Assembly (NCBI RefSeq): GCF_014697625.1
Contig: NZ_JACJSG010000004.1
Coordinates: 62,001 to 126,000 of the forward strand
Origin: Anabaena azotica FACHB-119
GTDB lineage: Bacteria; Cyanobacteriota; Cyanobacteriia; Cyanobacteriales; Nostocaceae
Reading direction: 5' to 3'
DNA: 64,000 bases
Part shown: piece by piece, positions 56,935 to 64,000 of the stretch
Numbering within the stretch: the stretch's first letter is position 1
Layout: every line of letters begins with the position of its first letter
Program-made: the position numbers and the translations under genes
Notes under the pieces: generated by a model
What the model saw: the letters and a program-made list of their open reading frames with translations, nothing else
What the model was told of the DNA's origin: nothing
Databases searched by the model: none

Positions 56935-58256
56935 CTTACAAAATTCTCGTGAAAGTTCTTAACTCTCGCTTCTTCTGCATCTATAAATAAGTTACCGATG
57001 CCAAATAAGACTTCCATTGAGCCGCGATAGCCGACTTTGGTGAAATGACCATTACCTAAACGGTCATAAATGGGGATACCGAGACGATAGTGGGGGATGG
57101 AAAGACGTTTGGCGATCGCTGTTACGTTAGAATTACCAATGAGCAGGTCTGATCCCACAGCCAGTTCTTCAAAGTCTTCTAAATCCCCAATAGTCACGCT
57201 CTTGATAGGTAGTTGTTCTAATAGGGGTGAGCGTGTGGTAGTAACGGCTGCGTGAATTTGTGTCCCCATCGATTGTAGAAATCTTACCATCGACCACAGC
57301 AAGTCCGGTTCTAACGCTAAGGATATGCGTTTTGCACCAAAGTAAAAGTGTGTGTCTAACATCGCGTCTTGCAACTGGCGACGTTGACGGCAATACTTTT
57401 CTGGTACTGGGTTGCTGCTGAGAATTGCTAAGGCTTGGATAAATTCGTCTACAGGTTCTAAGCCACTCAGTTCGGTAAAGACTTCGTAGGGAATATTGAA
57501 TCTATCTTCCAAAATCCTCGCCGCACCGCGCATACTCTCACCCAAGGCGATAGTAAAAGCAGAACAACCAACTTCTTGGAGTTGTTTTACCGTTGTCCCA
57601 CTGGCTGTTATCGCCGTATATTCGTCTTCTAGGTGTCCGTCCAAAGAAGCACCAATATCAGGTACGAATATCGGTACAAGTCCAAAAGAGGTGACAATCT
57701 CTTTGATTTCTTGCAAATCTCCGGGGGTGAAGGCGGAACCAGCCAAAATTGTGACTTGTTCGCTTCTGGTTGTACCGGGTTGGGGAATTTCCTTGACGAT
57801 GCTTTCCACAGCCGCCGCAAATCCATCTTGCAACGCCCCTTTAAAATCTGGTGTAGGCGCGAATACAATTGGGAGGTGGGATATTTCAGGATGGCGATCG
57901 CGGATTTCCTTCAAGAATTTTTCAATATCATCGCCTCTGGTTTCAGTTAGTCCAGTGCTACACAAACCGATAATTTCCGGGTTGGACTTCTCCACCAAAG
58001 TCAAAATCGCCTGCTCGATATTATCCTCACCACCCAAAATGGTAGTTACTTCCGTCATCGCCGTAGTCGCCAGGGGAATGGCTTCCCGAAAATGGCGGAC
58101 TAACACCACCTTGGCGAAGGCTGTACAACCTTGGGAACCGTGGAATAGAGGAATCATCCCCTTCAATCCCAAGAAGGCGAGAGAAGCGCCTAAAGCTTGA
58201 CTCTGTTTGAGGGGATTGACTGCAACTGATTTATTGGGGAGGGTAACGATCGCCAT
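56922..58256 (-). CDS. nifN: Nitrogenase FeMo-cofactor scaffold subunit NifN
   Basis: I use the ATG at 58256, which shares one base with the nifE stop codon (TGATG). The 444-residue protein resembles NifK: KSVAVNPLKQSQALGASLAFLG, LFHGSQGCTAFAKVVLVRHF, MTEVTTILGGEDNIEQAI and LCSTGLTETRGDDIE. With NifE it forms the scaffold on which FeMo-cofactor is matured. Its last few residues come from an intergenic repeat. Confidence 0.96.
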   Translation of the reverse strand: MAIVTLPNKSVAVNPLKQSQALGASLAFLGLKGMIPLFHGSQGCTAFAKVVLVRHFREAIPLATTAMTEVTTILGGEDNIEQAILTLVEKSNPEIIGLCSTGLTETRGDDIEKFLKEIRDRHPEISHLPIVFAPTPDFKGALQDGFAAAVESIVKEIPQPGTTRSEQVTILAGSAFTPGDLQEIKEIVTSFGLVPIFVPDIGASLDGHLEDEYTAITASGTTVKQLQEVGCSAFTIALGESMRGAARILEDRFNIPYEVFTELSGLEPVDEFIQALAILSSNPVPEKYCRQRRQLQDAMLDTHFYFGAKRISLALEPDLLWSMVRFLQSMGTQIHAAVTTTRSPLLEQLPIKSVTIGDLEDFEELAVGSDLLIGNSNVTAIAKRLSIPHYRLGIPIYDRLGNGHFTKVGYRGSMEVLFGIGNLFIDAEEARVKNFHENFVSGNG

Positions 58257-59698
58257 CAAATTAACTCCTCGATAGATGCCAAAATAGGATGTTGATTTGT
58301 TGTGTATTCGTGAGCTAGTGTCCCCATATCTTCATCCCAAGGCGCAGGCTTACGGATTTGTTCCCAAATAGGACTATACAGAGCCTCGTACAATTCCCGC
58401 GCCATCTCAATCATTCCCACATAACCAGCGTAGGGATGATGGCGTTCTTGGTTGATATCCAAGAAAGGAATCCGAGCTTTTAGGGCGGTGTATTGGTTAC
58501 GACCACCAGCAATTAACATATCAGCTTGCGTATCTTTTACCAGTTGTAGAAGTTCCTTGGCATTGCCTTTTTCTAGCATGATGCCATCAGTACCCAACAA
58601 CCGTTTAATCTTAGCTTTATCTTCTTCTGTACTCTTTCTGGTGCTGGTAGCCACAACCTCTATACCCAAATCCTTAGCCGCCGAGATAATAGACCAACTC
58701 TTGACACCGCCTGTATAGAGTACGACTCGCTTACCCTTGAGACGAGCGCGATAGGGAGCCAGCGCCAAATCCAAAGCTGCTGTTTCTTCGGCAATTAGCT
58801 TTTCTGTACGCTCTTGTAAATCAGGGTCGCCCAATTTAGCGGCGATATTCCGCAGACACCGATTCATATCATCGATGCCATAGAAAGACTCTTCAATGTA
58901 GGGGATGCCGTAATTTTCCTCCATTTTTCTCGCCATATTGAGCAGCGCCCGTGAACAGATCATCACATTCAGCTTGGCGCGGTGTGCATAGCGGATTTCC
59001 TCAAATCGAGCATCGCCTGTAATTTTCGACAGGACGCGAATACCCAATTTTTCGAGTAACGGCAGGACTCCCCACATTTCCCCGGCGATGTTATATTCGC
59101 CGATTAAGTTTATATCATAGGGAGTAGTGTACTCTGGTTCTGCTGTTCCCACAACATAATCTAATAAAGATTCACCACCAAAGCGGTTGCCCAAGTTCTT
59201 ACTGCCAATGAACCCTGGAGCAATTACAGGGATAACAGGAGTGCCAATTTTTTCTGCCGCAGTTTTGCAGACAGCTTCCATATCATCACCAATCAAAGCC
59301 GTCACACAAGTCGCGTAGACAAATACCGCCGATGGTTTGTAGCGTTTATTGATTTCCAGAATTGCCTTGTAGAGTTTCTTTTCACCGCCGAAAATGACAT
59401 CATTCTCTGACATATCGGTAGTGAAGCCCATTTTGTAAAGCTGGGGGCCGGAAGAGAGACTACCGCGACTACCCCAGGAATTACCAGCGCAGGCGATCGG
59501 CCCATGCACTAAATGAGCAGCATCGGCGATGGGTACAAGCGCAATCATCGCCCCATCAAAAGCACAGCCCCCTTGAGCCGCCCCTGGTTGTGCTTGTTGT
59601 GTACAAGACTTATTTTTCTTTTCGCCGTTTTTGTGCTGGTTGTGTTCGCATCCTGATTCATTCAGTAGCTCGTTGATTTTGCCTTGGGTATTCTTCAT
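58256..59698 (-). CDS. nifE: Nitrogenase FeMo-cofactor scaffold subunit NifE
   Basis: The 480-residue protein resembles Nif[50 protein letters not shown] and [17 protein letters not shown]. It pairs with NifN, translationally coupled just downstream. The N-terminal [17 protein letters not shown] stretch is typical. An inverted repeat and a 475-bp gap separate it from the upstream small gene. Confidence 0.97.
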   Translation of the reverse strand: MKNTQGKINELLNESGCEHNQHKNGEKKNKSCTQQAQPGAAQGGCAFDGAMIALVPIADAAHLVHGPIACAGNSWGSRGSLSSGPQLYKMGFTTDMSENDVIFGGEKKLYKAILEINKRYKPSAVFVYATCVTALIGDDMEAVCKTAAEKIGTPVIPVIAPGFIGSKNLGNRFGGESLLDYVVGTAEPEYTTPYDINLIGEYNIAGEMWGVLPLLEKLGIRVLSKITGDARFEEIRYAHRAKLNVMICSRALLNMARKMEENYGIPYIEESFYGIDDMNRCLRNIAAKLGDPDLQERTEKLIAEETAALDLALAPYRARLKGKRVVLYTGGVKSWSIISAAKDLGIEVVATSTRKSTEEDKAKIKRLLGTDGIMLEKGNAKELLQLVKDTQADMLIAGGRNQYTALKARIPFLDINQERHHPYAGYVGMIEMARELYEALYSPIWEQIRKPAPWDEDMGTLAHEYTTNQHPILASIEELI

Positions 59699-60174
59699 CT
59701 CTCTTCTCGTAGGCGATCGCTATTGTTGATTGTCATATCAAGTCCGGCTAAAAACTTACGATATCGTTGGTTTTGTCGGTAATGGGTAATAGGTAATAGG
59801 TAATTGCTTTCTACTATTACCTATTACCTATTACCTATTACCTATTACCAGTTACCAACCCCCAAAATATGATAAGTATTCAAGCGGACTTGATATCAGT
59901 TATCAGTCATCAGTAAACAGTGATAAATTATCAATCAATTCACTGATGACCGTTCTTAATAAACTTCTTGCAAAAATCTTATTTAAACCAGATACACATC
60001 CAAATCGTAAATAAAAAATTTGTAATTTTCCTTACGATTTGCTATGATTAATTATTATGTATCAATGGTTTCATTTTTCTAAAAATAAACTCGACTTTTG
60101 CAAGAAATACGGCTAATTAGGAAACACAAAAAGTAAGAGAAAACTTTCCCCCCCTATTACCTAACCTCTAGCCT
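59699..60174. repeat. Intergenic region with large inverted ggtaat repeat
   Basis: At 59778-59850, ggtaat units face five ttaccta units. The remainder is AT-rich and contains the leader of nifE and a cagttatcagtcatcagtaaacagtg tract. No gene is seen. Confidence 0.75.
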
Positions 60175-60504
60175 CTAGCAAATGTACTTTGTCACATCCA
60201 CTCCACATTCATCAGCCAAATAAGATAAAGCGCGGAAACGCAATCCCACAAACTCGTCATAGAGAGGATTGAATTTACACAAAGCTGGAATGTGGATAGT
60301 TCTTCCAAATAAATTAATGTCTCGCTCAAAAGGGCAACAACAAGGAATTACTTGACAGACAAGATGAGCGAAACGAACATTTTTAACCGGAAAATTATCA
60401 ATCCAACCACGCAAAGGGCGAAGCACAACATCAAATGGGCTAGGCTTCTTATAGTTTGGTGGATGTAAATTAGGATGATGGTGATGAATTTGAGTTGATG
60501 GCAT
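60175..60504 (-). CDS. Mo-dependent nitrogenase C-terminal-domain family protein
   Basis: The 109-residue protein belongs to the family named for the Mo-dependent nitrogenase C-terminus: FDVVLRPLRGWIDNFPVKN, a CQVIPCCCPFERDI cysteine cluster, LCKFNPLYDEFVGLRFRAL and YLADECGVDV. Four cysteines sit close together. Its function is unknown. It lies between nifK and nifE in the nif series, 114 bp after nifK. Confidence 0.8.
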   Translation of the reverse strand: MPSTQIHHHHPNLHPPNYKKPSPFDVVLRPLRGWIDNFPVKNVRFAHLVCQVIPCCCPFERDINLFGRTIHIPALCKFNPLYDEFVGLRFRALSYLADECGVDVTKYIC

Positions 60505-60618
60505 ACTTAAGGAATTTCAAGTGAATAGAGTATTAGATATTGGGTACTGGGGATTGGGTATAAATCCCAGTCCCCAGTCCCTAAGTTCTACCTGTCAATG
60601 GCAAGCTGTAAGCAATTT

Positions 60619-62157
60619 CTAGCGAATCAAGTCGAAGGAGATATCGGTCTTACCAGTGATGTTGGTATTGCGATCCATTTCATCCAGAAGAGTGTTAACA
60701 ACCCAGTTGAGGATGTTTAGACCACCTTGGTAGCCGAGGGTAGAGTAGCGGTGTAAGTGGTGGCGATCGAAGATAGGATAACCAATGCGTACCATTGGGA
60801 TCTTAGTATCGCGCCACAGGTACTTACCGTAGGAGTTACCGATGAAGAAGTCTACAGGCTCGGTGAACAACAAGCTACGGAAGTGCCACAAGTCTTTTTG
60901 AATCCAAACTTTAGCTTCCTTACCGAAGGGGCTAGCAGCGAGGATAGCTTCCATTTCTTTCTTGAAAGCTTCATCGCCATTGTTGCAGAGAATGTGTACA
61001 GGTTCAGCACCCATCTCTAACAAGAAGCTGGTGATGGAGATAATCAAGTCGGGGTCGCCGTAGATAGCGAACTTCTTACCATGAATCCAAGCGTAGGAGT
61101 CAGTGATAGCATCAACTAAACGACCGCGTTCGATTTCCAACTCTTCAGGAATAGCCTTACCAGTCAATTCAGAGATAGCAGTCAAGAACTCGTCAGTACC
61201 CTTAACACCGAAGGGACGCAATACTTGAGTCTTTTGGTTCCACTTGGTTTCGATGTATTCGCGGGTCTTGGGTGTGGTGTAAGCTTGGAGAGCAACTGTT
61301 GCCTTAGCGTTGATAGAATCAGCAGCATCTTCCAGCTTAGTACCACCTGGGTACATTTCGTACTCACCAGTGTTGGGTGAATCGAAGTAGTCACTGCTAT
61401 CAGAAAGAATGGTGTAGTCAACACCCATTGCACCCAGCATCCGCTTAACTTCGCGGTTGTTACCTACATAGGTATCAAAACCAGGGATGATGTTGATTTT
61501 GCCATTGCTGGTAGCTTTCTTCTTACCTTCTGTCAAGTTAGACAGAATACCCTTCATCATGTTGTCATAACCAGTGGTATGAGAACCAACGAAGCTAGGT
61601 GTGTGAGCGAAGGGAACGGGGAAGTCTTGAGGAATAGAACCAGCATTCTTAGAGTTGGTGATGAACGCGCCTAAGTCGTCACCAATAACCTCAGCCATAC
61701 AGGTGGTGCAAACAGCAATCATCTTGGGCTTGTACAATTGGTACGCAACTTGCATACCTTCAATCATGTTGTTCAAGCCACCGAATACTGCTGCGTCTTC
61801 TGTCATGGAAGAAGATACTGCGGAGCAAGGCTCTTTGTAGTGACGGCTGAGGTGTGTACGGAAGTAAGCTACACAACCTTGAGAACCTTGTACGAAAGGT
61901 AGAGTACCTTCAAAACCCAGAGCCGCGAACATAGCGCCTACTGGTTGACAACCTTTAGCGGGGTTAACGGTTAGAGCTTCACGAGCGAAGTTCTTTTCCC
62001 GGTAGTCCCAAGATTTTGTCCATTCAGACACTCTTTCAACTTCTTCAGGAGGGTGAGCGCCTTCAAAGTTCTTTCTCTTGTTTTCAAATAGCTCGGTGTA
62101 TTCTGGCTGTTTGAATAGATCAACGTGGTCTACAATTCTTTCTGGATTCTGAGGCAT
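60619..62157 (-). CDS. nifK: Nitrogenase MoFe protein beta chain
   Basis: The 512-residue protein has the P-cluster ligands Cys70 (NPAKGCQPVG), Cys95 (GSQGCVAYFR) and Cys153 (CTTCMAEVIGDD), and SMTEDAAVFGG. With NifD it forms the alpha2beta2 protein that reduces dinitrogen. It is 199 bp downstream of the nifD 3' fragment; once the nifD element is removed, nifH-nifD-nifK can be one transcript. Confidence 0.98.
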   Translation of the reverse strand: MPQNPERIVDHVDLFKQPEYTELFENKRKNFEGAHPPEEVERVSEWTKSWDYREKNFAREALTVNPAKGCQPVGAMFAALGFEGTLPFVQGSQGCVAYFRTHLSRHYKEPCSAVSSSMTEDAAVFGGLNNMIEGMQVAYQLYKPKMIAVCTTCMAEVIGDDLGAFITNSKNAGSIPQDFPVPFAHTPSFVGSHTTGYDNMMKGILSNLTEGKKKATSNGKINIIPGFDTYVGNNREVKRMLGAMGVDYTILSDSSDYFDSPNTGEYEMYPGGTKLEDAADSINAKATVALQAYTTPKTREYIETKWNQKTQVLRPFGVKGTDEFLTAISELTGKAIPEELEIERGRLVDAITDSYAWIHGKKFAIYGDPDLIISITSFLLEMGAEPVHILCNNGDEAFKKEMEAILAASPFGKEAKVWIQKDLWHFRSLLFTEPVDFFIGNSYGKYLWRDTKIPMVRIGYPIFDRHHLHRYSTLGYQGGLNILNWVVNTLLDEMDRNTNITGKTDISFDLIR

Positions 62158-62315
62158 TTTAGTATCTCTCTACGCTTGCTGGTTGGTGTGTAAGTGATGA
62201 GTGAGGATAGCCTGGGGGGTTAACTCCTTCCTCAAGGTAGTAACGAGAGATGAATCATGAATATTGAATAAAAATCTTCATCCAGCATTCAGCATTCACC
62301 ATTCTCCCCTGGGTT

Positions 62316-62335
62316 CCTGGGGCTATAACCCCAGG
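62316..62335 (-). promoter_or_regulatory. Hairpin between nifD and nifK
   Basis: cctgggg, a 6-nt loop and ccccagg form a perfect stem in the nifD-nifK spacer. Part of this sequence is also complementary to cctgggg at 62211-62217. With no T-run, a role in mRNA processing or stability is more likely than termination. Confidence 0.5.
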
Positions 62336-62356
62336 CTATCCCTCTATTTCAAGGAA

Positions 62357-62497
62357 TTAGGCAGCAGCCTTAGCTTTTGTAGCAGCTTTCTTCCAAGGAG
62401 CGCCGATTAAGTCCCAAGTGGGGCTGTTGAGCGCTAAATCCATGTCACGGGCGAAGATAGCGAATCCGTCGTAACCGTGATAAGGGCCGGAGTAATC
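62357..62497 (-). CDS. nifD: Nitrogenase MoFe protein alpha chain, 3' fragment separated by the nifD element
   Basis: The minus-strand frame encodes the last 46 residues of NifD ([20 protein letters not shown] and onward to [11 protein letters not shown]) and the TAA at 62357-62359. Upstream in frame the sequence turns into unrelated element DNA (LLNHKK). The main body of nifD, with the FeMo-cofactor ligands, is beyond the other end of the element and outside the window. The gene works only after excision. Confidence 0.95.
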   Translation of the reverse strand, partial: DYSGPYHGYDGFAIFARDMDLALNSPTWDLIGAPWKKAATKAKAAA

Positions 62498-62498
62498 C
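62488..62498 (-). other. nifD-element recombination core
   Basis: On the minus strand this reads GGATTACTCCG, the 11-bp core sequence known as the direct repeat at which XisA recombines in Anabaena. A second copy should be at the far end of the element outside the window. Confidence 0.93.
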
Positions 62499-62528
62499 TT
62501 TTTGTGGTTTAATAGCTTTACGCGGCTT

Positions 62529-62577
62529 AATGTTTATATTGGGCATTGTTAGTCATAAACATTGTTTGCCGAGAACA
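62529..62577 (+). promoter_or_regulatory. xisA upstream region with inverted repeat and TGT-N9-ACA motif
   Basis: aatgtttat (62529-62537) and ataaacatt (62555-62563) form an inverted repeat. TGT-N9-ACA (62563-62577) matches the motif reported for NtcA/BifA-type binding upstream of xisA. It lies 40 bp before the xisA start. Confidence 0.6.
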
Positions 62578-62616
62578 AATTAATTTTTAGGCTAAATATA
62601 GGCTAATACCACAGCG

Positions 62617-64000
62617 ATGGAAAATCAGGGTCAAGACAAATATCAACAAGCCTTTGCAGACTTAGAGCCACTTTCATCTACCGACGGCAGTTTTCTCGGC
62701 TCAAGTCTGCAAGCACAGCAGCAAAGAGAACACATGAGAGCAAAAGTCCTAGAAGAATTAGAAAAAGTAAATCTGCGTTTGAAGTCTGCAAAGACCAAAG
62801 TATCAATCCGGGAATCTAACGGAAGTCTGCAATTGAGAGCAACGTTACCAATTAAACCCGGAGATAAAGACACAAAGGGAACTGGGAGAAAGCAATACAA
62901 TCTCAGTTTGAATATCCCTGCAAACTTAGATGGGTTGAAAACGGCAGAGGAAGAAGCTTACGAATTAGGTAAGTTAATCGCTCGTAAAACCTTTGAATGG
63001 AATGATAAATATTTAGGCAAAGAAGCGACTAAAAAAGATGTAAGAACCATAGGTGAGTTACTGGAAAAATTCGAGGAAGAATATTTTAAAACCCATAAAC
63101 GCACCACAAAAAGCGAACATACATTTTTCTATTATTTTTCCCGCACTCAACGCTACACAAATCCCCAAGATTTAGCAACTGCGGAAAATCTCATCAATTC
63201 AATTGAGCAAATTGATAAAGAATGGGCTAGGTATAATGCAGCCAGAGCTATATCTTCCTTTTGCCAAACCTTCAATATAGAAATTGATTTATCCAAATAT
63301 GCGAAAATGCCCGATCGCAATTCGCGCAACATTCCCACAGACGCAGAAATACTATCAGGAATTAGCAAATTTGAAGAATATTTAACTACTAGAGGCAATC
63401 AAGTTAACCAAGATGTGAAAGATAGCTGGCAACTGTGGCGCTGGACGTATGGAATGTTAGCTGTATTTGGTTTACGTCCGAGAGAAATTTTTATTAACCC
63501 TGATATTGATTGGTGGTTAAGCAAGGAAAATTTAGACTTGACATGGAAGGTGCATAAAGATTGTAAGACGGGGGAAAGGCAAGCATTACCCTTACATAAA
63601 GAATGGATTGATGAGTTTGATTTAAGAAACCCGAAATATTTAAAAATGCTGGCAACAGCAATTAGTAAAAAAGATAATAATAACCATGCAGAAATAACAG
63701 CATTAACCCAACGAGTAAGTTGGTGGTTTCGCAAAATCGGCTTAGATTTTAAACCTTACGATTTACGTCACGCCTGGGCAATTCGCGCCCATATTCTAGG
63801 CATACCAATCAAAGCGGCGGCGGATAATTTAGGTCATAGCGTGCAAGTGCATACGCAAACCTATCAGCGTTGGTTCTCGTTAGATATGCGGAAACTGGCA
63901 ATTAATCAGGCGTTGACTAAACGGAATGAGTTTGAGTTGATTAAAGAGGAAAATGCTAAATTGAGGATGGACAATGAAAGGTTGAGAATGGAGATTGAGA
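62617..64000 (+). CDS. xisA: nifD-element site-specific recombinase XisA, 3' end outside window
   Basis: An uninterrupted frame from ATG at 62617 runs to the window edge, giving 461 residues. Tyrosine recombinase residues are Arg287 (GLRPREIF), Arg384 (YDLRHAW, with Tyr in place of the first His), His407 (LGHSVQVH) and Tyr416 (TYQRWF). A coiled-coil-like tail (EENAKLRMDNERLRMEIE) begins before the edge. Sequence and position match XisA of the nifD element, so only a few C-terminal residues should be missing. It is transcribed away from the nifD fragment. Confidence 0.95.
   Translation, partial: MENQGQDKYQQAFADLEPLSSTDGSFLGSSLQAQQQREHMRAKVLEELEKVNLRLKSAKTKVSIRESNGSLQLRATLPIKPGDKDTKGTGRKQYNLSLNIPANLDGLKTAEEEAYELGKLIARKTFEWNDKYLGKEATKKDVRTIGELLEKFEEEYFKTHKRTTKSEHTFFYYFSRTQRYTNPQDLATAENLINSIEQIDKEWARYNAARAISSFCQTFNIEIDLSKYAKMPDRNSRNIPTDAEILSGISKFEEYLTTRGNQVNQDVKDSWQLWRWTYGMLAVFGLRPREIFINPDIDWWLSKENLDLTWKVHKDCKTGERQALPLHKEWIDEFDLRNPKYLKMLATAISKKDNNNHAEITALTQRVSWWFRKIGLDFKPYDLRHAWAIRAHILGIPIKAAADNLGHSVQVHTQTYQRWFSLDMRKLAINQALTKRNEFELIKEENAKLRMDNERLRMEIE

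Larger units (their letters stand above)
62488..64000 (+). mobile_element. nifD excision element, one end (continues past window)
   Basis: The segment from the core site to the window edge holds xisA. In related strains the element is about 11 kb and is removed in heterocysts. Its other end and cargo are not visible here. Confidence 0.92.

Noticed and set aside
57496..58200. 234-codon open frame on the plus strand
   Set aside because: It lies antisense within nifN, whose conserved motifs on the minus strand leave no doubt about the coding strand.

Overview
The window looks like chromosomal DNA from a filamentous, heterocyst-forming cyanobacterium of the Nostoc/Anabaena type. It carries a classical molybdenum nitrogenase cluster in cyanobacterial order, with nifD interrupted by an excision element carrying xisA. 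It also has many GCGATCGC (HIP1) octamers, short tandem heptamer-type repeats between genes, and dispersed repeats such as those containing the string gacgctacgcgaac. I saw no rRNA, tRNA or CRISPR array.

Layout. 1-12.4 kb: 3' part of galE, an Rpn-type nuclease, a YtkA-like/SafE-ferric-reductase membrane pair, an M28 peptidase, ribokinase, the ssuE/ssuD alkanesulfonate genes, an orphan xisH-xisI pair, msrB and a B12-binding radical SAM gene. 12.4-22.5 kb: an SDR gene next to a TnpB-only insertion element with a readable omega-RNA end, hemE, a MITE, and a molybdenum locus. In that locus a ribbon-helix-helix/Mop fusion regulator faces modA, and its 3' end holds a tiny integrase-only element between 19-bp direct repeats. 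22.6-31.8 kb: another SDR gene, a Ser/Thr kinase, a compact unrecognised three-gene operon ending in a PD-(D/E)XK nuclease, and alaS. 32-39.7 kb: a polysaccharide cluster (two GT4, one GT2, an O-antigen-ligase-like protein) and glmM. 40-48 kb: heme oxygenase, groEL with a CIRCE operator, a WecA/MraY-type transferase, fabG, thioredoxin, a Uma2 nuclease, a nonsense-mutated antitoxin and an LRAT-like protein.

48.2-64 kb is the nitrogen-fixation region. It begins with hupW (uptake-hydrogenase maturation), an ankyrin/SagB-type oxidoreductase operon, a CBS-CP12 fusion gene and a stand-alone Mop gene. The minus-strand nif series follows, in transcription order: nifD 3' end, nifK, a Mo-nitrogenase-associated small gene, nifE, nifN, nifX, a DUF269 gene, a Rop-like small gene, nifW, hesA, hesB, fdxH, then feoA-like. 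The last 1.5 kb is one end of the nifD element, with the 11-bp core site, a TGT-N9-ACA motif and nearly all of xisA running off the window.

How it fits together: Mo uptake and sensing (modA, RHH-Mop, Mop), Fe-S and cofactor assembly (hesAB, nifENX, DUF269, nifW), electron supply (fdxH), hydrogen recycling (hupW) and site-specific excision (xisA) all serve heterocyst nitrogen fixation. The most novel-looking items are the integrase-only element in the RHH-Mop gene, the RHH-Mop/modA regulatory pair itself, and the three-gene nuclease operon at 26.6-28.9 kb.
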